Source of the DNA: Acholeplasmatales bacterium
Lineage (GTDB): Bacteria > Bacillota_I > Bacilli_A > Acholeplasmatales > Anaeroplasmataceae
Direction: 5' to 3'
Assembly: GCA_017524905.1 (NCBI GenBank)
Contig: JAFXUP010000089.1
Coordinates: 1 to 32,491, forward strand
DNA length: 32,491 nucleotides
Shown here: positions 17,601 to 24,605 of the stretch, one piece after another
Layout: every line of letters begins with the position of its first letter
Position numbering within the stretch: position 1 is the first letter of the stretch
Translations under genes and position numbers: made by a program
Notes under the pieces: model-generated
Told to the model about the DNA's origin: nothing
Databases searched by the model: none
The model's input: only the letters and a program-made list of their open reading frames with translations

Positions 17601-19333
17601 GATATAGTGATGCTGGCGCCACAGTATTTGAATTATATAAATCTGGTACTCACCAAGTAAAAGTAATAGGTGATAACGGTGTTACTCAAAAATTTGATGT
17701 AACTATTTCATCTGATTCTAAATTCTTATTCGAAGATTCATGGGTAACAGGATATAACCCAAATGCCTTACTTTTAAATGATGGTTATACAAATCTATCA
17801 TTAACTCCTGTTGTTGGTAAAGGCGTTGAATATATCGGATATAAATATGGAGAAAACGAAGTTAAAACTTTATATGATAACATTTCTGAAGAAAAGATAA
17901 TCAATGAGAATTTCTTAAATTTATCAATTGGTAATGATGGTATTGGTGATTACATTATCTATTTTAAAAATATTTATGGTGATGTAGTTACTAAAACAAT
18001 TCACTTCAGTAATGAACCAGCTTTAAAGCTAAGCAGAAAGACTGTAGCAGAAAGTGCATCATTTGCTGATTATGATTTACAAAAGGCAATTGATTATGAT
18101 TTCTATTCAAATTATGTTTTAAGATTTGAAACATCAAGTATTAGATATGAATTTAGAATTGATGATGCTTTAATATCATTAGATGAACCTAAGGTTTTAG
18201 AATTTAGTAATTCTAGTGGAAATGGTTCATTTGGATATCAAATTTCATATCTAGATGAATATGGTAATTTCTTAGAATTTAGAGCGGAATTATATAGAGC
18301 TAATATTAATATTGATAAATCAAGAATGAACGAGATTTATCTTGGAAGTAGTACATATACAAAGGATAATATCGTTATTGAATTTGAAGATGACCTAACA
18401 GGTACAGTAAGAGTTGACGATAATGATCCTAAAGAATATAAGTCAGGTACTATATTCTATAAAGACGGTATGTATGAATTTGTTGTTGAGGATATAGCTG
18501 GTAATAGAAATACATATGTTATTAATCACAAGAGTATTAACCACTATACTTTAACAAATGAAGCTACAGATCAACCAGTTATAATTGGTAGTGTTATCAA
18601 TGAGGCAAGGGTTGTTTTTGAAGCAACAGATGATTCAAAAATTGCAAATGTATTTAAAAATAGTGAAGAAGTTTTAGATTATAGCTTAAATACATTTGAT
18701 TCTACAGGTCATTGGGAAATAATTATTGAGGATTCAATTGGTAATAAGTCTTATGCTGGATTCTATATTATTGATAATCCACTTATATCATTTGAATATA
18801 AGCCACCATTTGATTATGAAATTACAGAGATTTGGCAAACAACAACAAAGGGACAAAAAATTAAAATTGATGTTCCACTAGATCAAACTCTTAATTTAAC
18901 AGAAAATGGTGAATATGCAGTAGTTGTAAGCTCATTAGCTTCAAATACAACATTTAATTTCTCAGTAACAATTGATAATACTCCTCCACAAGCAACTTTA
19001 AATGGTGTTGATGATGGTGGAGTAACTGCAAGAAATGTTACTATAAGCGGCTTAAAGAGCGGTGATGTAGTAGAAATTTATAAAGATGGTGAATTAATGA
19101 GTAGAACTGATGTTACAGTTGCTAACTCAACACCAGAAATAACAACAGGTGGAAATTATAAAGTTATTATTAAGAGCGTATCTGGCTCACAAATTGAATA
19201 TAATTTCACAAGAAAACAAATAGCAAATGCGGCAACAAGTGTATTTATTATAATAATGTGTTTTGCCTCAATTGCAGGTGTTACAATCGGTCTTTTATAT
19301 CATACAAGATTAAAGAACGATTCAGAAAAATAA
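11675..19333 (+). CDS. Giant 2552-aa cell-surface protein with Calx-beta-like and Ig-like domains
   Basis: Residues 1-38 are a signal peptide (ending TYADG). Residues about 40-140 resemble a Calx-beta domain (GIVIAEIVGDG; GGTAIPGLDFVSV). The remainder is a long series of beta-sandwich, bacterial Ig-like segments with recurring D(N/K)xxP and 'GNI/GN(E/K)' edges, for example VDNEAPIVTA and DNTPPQATL. A membrane helix (about 2519-2541) and an 11-residue basic/acidic tail end the protein. There is no LPXTG motif. I chose the ATG at 11675 because AAGGAGG lies 9 nt upstream, inside the end of virD4. The overlap points to translational coupling with the coupling protein. It should extend far from the cell and could mediate target-cell attachment, but no enzyme motif is recognisable. 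Confidence 0.8.
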   Translation: MKKNKIFNRILIIFAFFLAIVTSISVFSYKTYADGENTVYFNQAYFEANDAGIVIAEIVGDGKPNDSVGIFFHTEGGTAIPGLDFVSVNTLVNVKYDTNGKLSYKVSIKSLNTADSREKLRLVDQDNNIYGRYFKVVIEKATGASVVAEKNSTKCYLPYSYKAEVVTGVIQDTATDYNEDHSYIKYYANPQFQFHKGKNDIDGKSTWYTWKNGMTFNNDTSNQWLTGFINQGLADAYGTFFMERCYDKSSNPWVQSDTNIFIHYGNKELIDNYDSDYNKEDECPGLALYLETEPQESVDESAWYNPIPDWQPRSEKITPYAMKKILVDRKNPYDDDDHEHEIYADEVSIKKETSRLSWIQQESTWYAGSGTIVTTGAIKIDPYNGVLDTGLSVYNNNKEYDRSAENIYQVLSLVDNKTPNIIGEFVDDSDVSTTERLKIYLRFDEPVHIAKDYESFFVYFNDGSNYKTAEVVEGNYTDTLVLSVEAPKENIRKMTYEFPTNNVGDLAFNVDDYGIYGNNRIPAEITSKPRELTFLNGAVNLLKPTITIDQTSSNNKANNIYNLLVSINDDGQKDLKKGKLYYTLDKTETWVDDNNQPLASGDLEDSSIYKNVHEFTEEENGSLTFTIVKNEAEGIDSGTYYLHLLAVSDYGLKDYKTYGGYILDGDPPSVNQIHPATNTLTKKTYTLELMKKTIAGASEINNIYLIYNYTDKDGKNQEARILFVRGGSVVSDYNNVVTTDASAEDKIVYTFTSTIDKNDDEGLHDKVIKKIMADNAKERMNFKVTFYLEDNAGNNSTSNSIDVIYDTRNTFNTKFYISEKKNDAEGYTLINDINVSYPAYDKSTVGTGEDTKIIVISYAPDQTTNYVDAGGVFLIELNGREIQADGTQGDSRFEVTLTDLAPGFYDIVPRITGKNTSTGEDLNLIAQNIQFYITNNKTESSPNMEMLGTNLVLSNKVYQLQDQRYYYLDAGGSDIISYPYGATYDEVAGKSEGGSTYPSFSNVNEAKKYIKYMEYQDLYLLKISASTASFLNSGQGTSYVKASGETVTAQEGQLWIRYKKNTWQNTATAYSWAYYYYGNGNVEDGINLSALSTNLNSAINEVVNRIANEGIIVNLVEEENLNTKTGAPYLASTQIHSQAEEASESKTGIKFVAPAKYDGDKSIYQNTVKIGDNSYYLATNMEIKSTSSTRMYYLFNPVDDATVKEWKEIIIKDGMRLSEVLTSTGIYLIREYGDNGISEYKVYFDKTLPVVRVIIGNDEVVLDGETLNFSSDTFIIKGFTSTEKIPLEVDDLAYIALYSFPNKKLIEVLYASDFENGKDKKLEEKNYYIQVGDRSGNIATYTVLLSNSELRVEAYEDDNKTSVTVKVYDRSESEIYLYEVYCNEELVTTEFAETKIFREPGIYRINVKDIYGNEVTTTVEFEFKTPDITWYYTKDDTFIKYDPESLDDNKIVNMAIYDDEYSSRISNVYTSSILRLSFDTDYGEDEVEFEVLDLASGDYTYTQATSTITLNKLAGFRFRVWFKSLPENDHTYVVKVDNEAPIVTASFIGTSYYYSSETDEDGNMISGSFDKIDFSKYAVGDEVTLDTLAYTKEDNVESTFENGAIISGGHIVLGFSDPSKIFGYTISRNGQSIEMALNQDQQLIINNYGVYEITVTDKLGNVRRFNFTNTNEPLSIATIDENSLADSTLTYGHDNMTLNVLYPGDNKILVKTPDGKRTFIINFDGAKITYGNYYYAIEQETDESGEIVKINTVEFKPNPDFLIDLEDLNLRENSWYTMVEDTYYKISIMIVEGKPIYKVEVLDGIINVESEYVVGNTVFPSYYKVCLSREEPSIRLLTGDDEVNIKEGSNYIYIADVLTIDSNVNPNIVSIEYGYSQYPNVENIKVIYQNGQFLETLEGTNEGFYRIVVKNIYNNQKEYIVTKIDSFTTIVEVTYIDGTTRTFLSDDKMIYSNSLITFRVYTESVSFELDGETITGYSDAGATVFELYKSGTHQVKVIGDNGVTQKFDVTISSDSKFLFEDSWVTGYNPNALLLNDGYTNLSLTPVVGKGVEYIGYKYGENEVKTLYDNISEEKIINENFLNLSIGNDGIGDYIIYFKNIYGDVVTKTIHFSNEPALKLSRKTVAESASFADYDLQKAIDYDFYSNYVLRFETSSIRYEFRIDDALISLDEPKVLEFSNSSGNGSFGYQISYLDEYGNFLEFRAELYRANINIDKSRMNEIYLGSSTYTKDNIVIEFEDDLTGTVRVDDNDPKEYKSGTIFYKDGMYEFVVEDIAGNRNTYVINHKSINHYTLTNEATDQPVIIGSVINEARVVFEATDDSKIANVFKNSEEVLDYSLNTFDSTGHWEIIIEDSIGNKSYAGFYIIDNPLISFEYKPPFDYEITEIWQTTTKGQKIKIDVPLDQTLNLTENGEYAVVVSSLASNTTFNFSVTIDNTPPQATLNGVDDGGVTARNVTISGLKSGDVVEIYKDGELMSRTDVTVANSTPEITTGGNYKVIIKSVSGSQIEYNFTRKQIANAATSVFIIIMCFASIAGVTIGLLYHTRLKNDSEK

Positions 19334-19336
19334 TTG

Positions 19337-19357
19337 ATAATATGCAAGGCATATTGT
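19337..19357 (+). other. Hairpin in the gap before the pilin gene
   Basis: AATATGC (19339-19345) and GCATATT (19349-19355) form a stem with a 3-nt loop between the giant gene and the pilin gene. No T tract follows, so it is not a standard terminator. It could be an RNA-processing or stabilising element that raises pilin expression. Confidence 0.35.
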
Positions 19358-19394
19358 TATATAAAATTAAAAAAAATAAAGGAGATGTGTGTTT

Positions 19395-19715
19395 ATGTTA
19401 AATGCAATTTTAGCGACAAGTAGTACAGTATCAGAAAAGGATTTAAGTCAAATTGTTAAGCCTTTAACTGATGTTTTAGGTGTAGTAGTACCAGTTTTAC
19501 TTTCAGTAGTAGCTGCGTTAGGTATGGTATGGGTAATTTTTTTAGGAGTTAAGTATGCGAAAGCAGAAGATCCACAAGAACATGATAAGGCAAGAGCAGC
19601 TTTAAAGAATGCCATTATTGGTTTCATTCTTATCTTCGTTTTATTAGTTTCAGTACAAGTTGCCGTTTTAGTATTTACTAAGTGGTTAAATAACTACCCA
19701 ATGCCAAATTTATAA
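19395..19715 (+). CDS. VirB2/TrbC-like type IV secretion pilin subunit
   Basis: A 106-aa protein with two hydrophobic helices at about 27-51 and 74-95. They are separated by a short charged hairpin (KYAKAEDPQEHDKARAAL), and the second helix starts NAIIGFILI. This size and layout, including the basic/acidic loop and 'AIIG' entry to the second helix, match T4SS pilins of the VirB2/TrbC class in Gram-positive bacteria. The N-terminus is polar and shows no clear long signal peptide. The ATG at 19395 follows AAAGGAG at 10 nt; a GTG two codons earlier is less well placed. It sits between the giant surface protein and the unknown lipoprotein of the same operon. Whether it forms an extracellular pilus or a membrane channel ring cannot be decided here. 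Confidence 0.75.
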   Translation: MLNAILATSSTVSEKDLSQIVKPLTDVLGVVVPVLLSVVAALGMVWVIFLGVKYAKAEDPQEHDKARAALKNAIIGFILIFVLLVSVQVAVLVFTKWLNNYPMPNL

Positions 19716-19731
19716 TATTGAGATGTTGCTT

Positions 19732-20487
19732 ATGAAAAGGAAAATTATAAAAATTTTACTTTCCCTTTTCATTGCGCCAATTTTGACATTAAGTTTGCTA
19801 TCTTGTGGTCCTGATTTAGGCAAATTTGATTTAGAAGATGGCGGGTTTGATGAGCTTTATGGTAGTGTTGATGATATAAAAGTATTATTTGAGAATACAT
19901 CAGGATTTGAAGAAGAGTCTATTGATTTTGAAGACTTAACTAATGAATATACAATTACAAATTTATATTGGGAAAATACTGATGATGTTATTCTTAATCA
20001 TGAATATGTATATATCATCATACCGTTTAAAAGCGATATGAAAATTGAAGAATTAGCACTATATGTTCAAAGTGATTCAAACGTACCTAATAATGTAGGT
20101 ATTGAGTTAGAATTTAGTGCATTCTACTTTAAAAATTCTGATAGCTGTCCTAATAAGGATAAGCTTAAAAAAATGAGTGACCCTGATACAAAGATTGAAA
20201 AGGATATAAATAATAATGATGTTGAAGTTGAAATAGAATATGCAGACCCTAAAAAAGAAGCTAGGGTAGCATATTCAACCGTAACATCAAGCCATTCTTT
20301 TGAAAGCTTTGTTTTAGGAGGATTCCATCAAACTTTAGATATTGGAGAGGGTTATGTAAGCGATGGATGCTTACTTGTAAAAGATGGAAGCTATTTATAC
20401 TTAAGAGTTGAAAATAATTCAGCTCTAAATAGAAATATGACCCCTGTGTCTATTTCATTTATTAATTTGCTTTTTAAAGCAGAGTAG
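19732..20487 (+). CDS. Lipoprotein of unknown function within the secretion operon
   Basis: A 251-aa protein with a signal peptide ending in the lipobox L22-L23-S24-C25. The mature part is acidic and probably all-beta after a disordered linker rich in Asp, Glu and Gly. I recognise no family. It lies 16 nt after the pilin gene and 14 nt before the virB6-like gene, so it is probably a structural or accessory part of the apparatus on the outer face of the membrane. I chose the ATG at 19732 because GAG lies about 9 nt upstream. An in-frame ATG at 19723 has no ribosome binding site; choosing it would add three residues and leave the lipobox unchanged. Confidence 0.7.
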   Translation: MKRKIIKILLSLFIAPILTLSLLSCGPDLGKFDLEDGGFDELYGSVDDIKVLFENTSGFEEESIDFEDLTNEYTITNLYWENTDDVILNHEYVYIIIPFKSDMKIEELALYVQSDSNVPNNVGIELEFSAFYFKNSDSCPNKDKLKKMSDPDTKIEKDINNNDVEVEIEYADPKKEARVAYSTVTSSHSFESFVLGGFHQTLDIGEGYVSDGCLLVKDGSYLYLRVENNSALNRNMTPVSISFINLLFKAE

Positions 20488-20501
20488 GGAGGGACCTTAA
20501 T

Positions 20502-21902
20502 ATGTTTAATTGGGTATGGGATTTATTATATGGTATATCCAAATCAATTTTTGCCATAATTGATAATCTTTTAGGCTGTGCTAATATGCTATGCGGTATA
20601 GAACCAATAAAATATCAAGGTACAGAGATGGATTTTTTAACATTTCTATTGAGAAATAGAAATATTTATTATGGATTTGCTGGAGCAACTATTATTGGTG
20701 TGATTTTAGTTATCCTTTTCTCGGTCTTTGCAATTATGAGATCTATTTCATCTGATAAGGGCGGACTTACTCCAAGTCAAATATATGTTAGAGTTGGAAA
20801 GACTTTATTAACATTTATATTTATTCCAGTTTGTTTAGTTGTTCTTATTTATTTAACTAATATTTTTATGCAATCTTTATACCAAGCAACTTTAGGTGGT
20901 TCACCTGATGGTGTAGGAAGATTCTTAGCTGGTGCCTTTGGTCAAAATGCAAGAAAAAGTGGTGTTTCTGAATATTTCTATTTAGAAAAAGATTTTAATT
21001 ATCGTTCAACTGGAAATATGAGAGGATATGTTGACTTAAATGATTATGACTTTTTCTTCAGCTGGATTGCAGGTATAGCAATTTTACTTGCAATTGCATC
21101 ATCTTTGTTGATGTTCGTTGACCGTGCAATTTCTATTGTATTATTATTTATCTTTGCACCTATTTCATTATCAACAGCTGTTTTAGATGATGGACAAAGA
21201 TTCAAATTATGGAGAGATCAATTCTTAGTTAAATTCCTGACGGGATATGGCTGTATTATAGGTATTAATGTTTATGCTTTAGTAGTTGCAGCAGTAACTA
21301 AAAATGATTTAGTATTCTTCGAAAATTCAACCTTGAATTATATGATGAAGCTTTGTATTATCGCTGGTGGTGCTGTTTCAATGAATAGATTAATGGCACT
21401 TGTTGGTAACTTAATTGCTCAAGGTGCTGGTTCTAACGAATTACGTGATAACGCAATCGCAACTGCACAAATGAGAGGCTTAGGTATGCGTGCAATTGGT
21501 GCAGCTAAGAGTGTTGTAACTTCACCATTTAGAGCAGCTAGAAGCTCATATAACTTCTATAGAGATCAAAAAGAATATGGTATGTTATCTGCAATTGGTA
21601 AACGTTTAGGATTAAATGTAGCAAGTAACTATGGTAAGATGAGTAGAACAGCTCAAACTCAAGCTAGAGCTCAAATGCAAGAAAGAGAAAATTTAAGAAA
21701 AACTGGAAGCTTCGATGGCTTAGGTGATAAAAAAGGTAAGAGTGTAGGCGACATCATTAATGGTGGTAGCGGCAACAATAATGGCGGCGGTGGAGGCGGA
21801 AGCTCTTCTGCTAATAATAAGAAGAATAATGTTGGCAATAAGCTAGTTGAAAATTCAATTATGAATAATAATAAAAATAGTAACAATAATGCCAATAAAT
21901 GA
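20502..21902 (+). CDS. VirB6/TrbL-like polytopic channel protein
   Basis: A 466-aa membrane protein with about six transmembrane helices (57-79, 101-122, 184-206, 209-228, 245-265 and 280-300) and an amphipathic hydrophobic N-terminus. The segment RAISIVLLFIFAPISLSTAVLDDGQRFKLWRDQFLVKF is cited here only by its hallmarks: a helix, the FAPI motif, then a charged loop with W-R-D-Q. These are typical of TrbL/VirB6 proteins, which form the inner-membrane channel. Residues 311-466 are a basic cytoplasmic tail that ends in a Gly/Ser/Asn-rich low-complexity stretch from about residue 415. AGGGAGGG lies 8 nt before the ATG. The gene follows the unknown lipoprotein and precedes virB4. Confidence 0.8.
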   Translation: MFNWVWDLLYGISKSIFAIIDNLLGCANMLCGIEPIKYQGTEMDFLTFLLRNRNIYYGFAGATIIGVILVILFSVFAIMRSISSDKGGLTPSQIYVRVGKTLLTFIFIPVCLVVLIYLTNIFMQSLYQATLGGSPDGVGRFLAGAFGQNARKSGVSEYFYLEKDFNYRSTGNMRGYVDLNDYDFFFSWIAGIAILLAIASSLLMFVDRAISIVLLFIFAPISLSTAVLDDGQRFKLWRDQFLVKFLTGYGCIIGINVYALVVAAVTKNDLVFFENSTLNYMMKLCIIAGGAVSMNRLMALVGNLIAQGAGSNELRDNAIATAQMRGLGMRAIGAAKSVVTSPFRAARSSYNFYRDQKEYGMLSAIGKRLGLNVASNYGKMSRTAQTQARAQMQERENLRKTGSFDGLGDKKGKSVGDIINGGSGNNNGGGGGGSSSANNKKNNVGNKLVENSIMNNNKNSNNNANK

Positions 21903-21926
21903 TTAGAGTAATGGAGGTTAAAGTTT

Positions 21927-24587
21927 ATGAGAATAATTCCTAGAACCGCAAAAATCAAGGTTCAATTTTTCAAAAATATATCTGTTCTTGATATCATAAT
22001 TGGCTTATCATTTTTTGGATTAATAGTTTTATTATTTGTTTCAAATTTAGGCTTTGCCAAATATATTTTAATGCTTCTTATTGTTGTAATAGCAGTTGGT
22101 CTATTTTTACCTTTTGAAGGACAGAAATTTTATAAATTTTTAGGTTATTCAGTAAAATATATTTTTAGTGTAAAAAAGTATTCTAAAGGCTCTGATAAGG
22201 TTCAATCTAATATTGATAATTATTTGCCATATAAAAATATAAAGGATAATTTTATTGAATATAGTGCTTATTATGCTGGTGTATTACAAATTGATCCTAG
22301 AGAATTTGGTTTATTATCTGAATTTAGACAAAACCAAATGATCGATGAAAATTTCGGAAGAATTATAAGAGAAATTATTGATCATACTAAAGCAACAATT
22401 GTAAAAATCGACCGTAAATTAAGCTTTGAAGCTTATGCTAAGCTTGAGGAAAAGAAAAAGGAAGAATTACAAAAGCTTTTTGAAAATGGTGAATTAACAG
22501 AAGAAGAATTAAATTCAAGATTAAAAATAATAGATGATAGAATTAGAATTTATAATGATTTAACAGATGAAAATCCTGTTATTAAGCCATTCTATTATTT
22601 AGTTGTTTATGATCATAATAAAGACACAATTACAGAAATTTTAAATGATTCCATTGAAATTTTCCAAGGTATTGGTATGACATCACATATTCTTGATACT
22701 AAAGAATTAGCATTATTTTTAAAATATAATTATACTGCTAATTTTAATGAAAAGGATTTAGATGTTTTATCTGATGAAGAGCTTATGAGCTGGGTTTGTC
22801 CTCATAATATTGAGTTTAAGCCACGTTCAGCAATAGTTGATGGTGAGGAATGCTTCACATTTACTATTAAGAATTTCCCAATTTCTGTTATGAATGCTTG
22901 GGGTTATAAAATCTTTAATATTCCTAATACAAAAATTGTTATGAATATTGCCCCATATGAAAAGCAAAAGGCAATTAGAATGATTGATAGATCAATTCAA
23001 GAATTAGCTGCTCAATCAGAAAACAGCTATAAGGCTTCAGCAATAATTGATAAGCAAACTCATATTGATACTTTAGTTGAGGTATTAAGAATGCTTCAAA
23101 ATGATAATGAAACACTTTATGGTGTTACATTACATGTAACCTTATTTCCAGGTGCTGATATGCCAAAGGATGCAATAAGAAATTTCAAAAAGAGTGTAAA
23201 AAGAATATTTGCAGAGGATGGCTTTGAGGTTGTAGATAACTATTTCCGTCAAAATGTAGCCTTTATCTCTACAAATTTATCTAGATTAGATTTAATGACA
23301 GATTTCCAAAGAGCAATTCACTCTAATTCAGTTGCTGCATCATTCCCATTTGTTTTATCAAATGTTATGGATGATACAGGATGTATTTTAGGTACTGAAA
23401 ATGGTTATCCTGTTATTGTTGATTTCTTTAAGAGAAATTTTGAACGTGTTAACTCTAATATGGTTATTATGGGTAAATCAGGTTCAGGTAAATCTTATGC
23501 AACAAAAACAATTCTAACTCAATTATGTGCTGAAAACTGTAAGATATTCATTTTAGACCCAGAAAATGAATATCAAATATTAGCTCAAAATATTGGTGGT
23601 AGATTAATTGATGTTGGTACAGCATCAGAAGGAAGAATCAATCCTTTCCATGTTATAACAACATTAGAAGGCGATGAGCTTGGAAGCGATTCAAGAGTTA
23701 ATAACTTTGCTGTACATCTTCAATTCTTAGAAGAATTCTTTAGAGTTGCCTTAGATGGTATTTCATCTGATGCGCTTGAGTATTTAAATAACATTATTGT
23801 TGATTTATATAGTGAAAAAAATATTTCATCTAAAACAGATTTTTCTAAACTAGAACCAAAGGATTATCCTACATTTGATGAATTATTTGCATTAATTGAT
23901 AAAAAGCTTAATAATGCTAAGGTTGATTATGATGTAACTCAGCTTAGAATATTACATAATTATATTTCAAAATTTGCTGGTGATGGTAGAAATGCTAATT
24001 TATGGAACGGTGAATCAACACTTTCTGTTAAGGAAAACTTCACAGTATTTAATTTCCAATCACTTTTAGCAAATAAAAATGGCGTTATTGCTAACGCCCA
24101 AATGCTTATGGTTTTAAAATGGTTAGATAATGAAATTATTAAAAACCGTGACTTTAACATGAAGCATAATACTAATAGAAAGATAGTAGTAGCAATCGAT
24201 GAAGCCCATGTATTTATCGACCCTAAATACCCTGTTGCCCTAGATTTCATGTATCAGCTTGCAAAGCGTATTAGAAAATACAATGGTATGCAAATTGTTA
24301 TTACTCAAAATATTAAAGACTTCGTAGGTAGTGAAGAAATTATTAGAAAATCAACTGCGATTATTAACGCATGTCAATATTCATTTATTTTCTCACTTGC
24401 ACCAAATGATATGGATGACTTATGTACTCTATATGATAAGGCAGGTCAAATAAACGAAGTCGAACAAGACCAAATCGTTAACAATCCACGTGGTAACGCA
24501 TTTATAATTACATCTCCAACAAGTAGAACTAATATTTCTATTGTTGCATCTGAATCTGCTAAGAAGCTATTCGGTGAAATTAAATAA
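21927..24587 (+). CDS. VirB3-VirB4 fusion: type IV secretion ATPase
   Basis: An 886-aa energising ATPase of the secretion apparatus. Residues 1-75 form a PrgI/VirB3-like domain: basic N-terminus (IPRTAKIKVQFF) and two membrane helices (21-40, 44-61). A CagE/TrbE/VirB4 N-terminal domain follows. The C-terminal RecA-like domain has Walker A GKSGSGKS (516-523), then FILDPENEY, Walker B VVAIDEAH (D758, E759) and the motif TQNIKDF. The VirB3-VirB4 fusion is known in some T4SSs. GGAGG is 9 nt before the ATG. The reading frame is intact and all key residues are present, so the ATPase should be functional. Confidence 0.93.
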   Translation: MRIIPRTAKIKVQFFKNISVLDIIIGLSFFGLIVLLFVSNLGFAKYILMLLIVVIAVGLFLPFEGQKFYKFLGYSVKYIFSVKKYSKGSDKVQSNIDNYLPYKNIKDNFIEYSAYYAGVLQIDPREFGLLSEFRQNQMIDENFGRIIREIIDHTKATIVKIDRKLSFEAYAKLEEKKKEELQKLFENGELTEEELNSRLKIIDDRIRIYNDLTDENPVIKPFYYLVVYDHNKDTITEILNDSIEIFQGIGMTSHILDTKELALFLKYNYTANFNEKDLDVLSDEELMSWVCPHNIEFKPRSAIVDGEECFTFTIKNFPISVMNAWGYKIFNIPNTKIVMNIAPYEKQKAIRMIDRSIQELAAQSENSYKASAIIDKQTHIDTLVEVLRMLQNDNETLYGVTLHVTLFPGADMPKDAIRNFKKSVKRIFAEDGFEVVDNYFRQNVAFISTNLSRLDLMTDFQRAIHSNSVAASFPFVLSNVMDDTGCILGTENGYPVIVDFFKRNFERVNSNMVIMGKSGSGKSYATKTILTQLCAENCKIFILDPENEYQILAQNIGGRLIDVGTASEGRINPFHVITTLEGDELGSDSRVNNFAVHLQFLEEFFRVALDGISSDALEYLNNIIVDLYSEKNISSKTDFSKLEPKDYPTFDELFALIDKKLNNAKVDYDVTQLRILHNYISKFAGDGRNANLWNGESTLSVKENFTVFNFQSLLANKNGVIANAQMLMVLKWLDNEIIKNRDFNMKHNTNRKIVVAIDEAHVFIDPKYPVALDFMYQLAKRIRKYNGMQIVITQNIKDFVGSEEIIRKSTAIINACQYSFIFSLAPNDMDDLCTLYDKAGQINEVEQDQIVNNPRGNAFIITSPTSRTNISIVASESAKKLFGEIK

Positions 24588-24605
24588 GATTAAGAGGTGA
24601 TTTTT

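Noticed and set aside
21671-21958. 95-aa minus-strand frame opposite the end of the virB6-like gene
   Set aside because: It is the antisense of the Gly/Asn-rich tail, giving Leu/Pro runs; it has no independent coding support.
21927-24587. FtsK/HerA-type DNA translocase
   Set aside because: The N-terminal VirB3-like membrane domain, the long CagE-type domain and the position between VirB6 and other T4SS genes identify VirB4.
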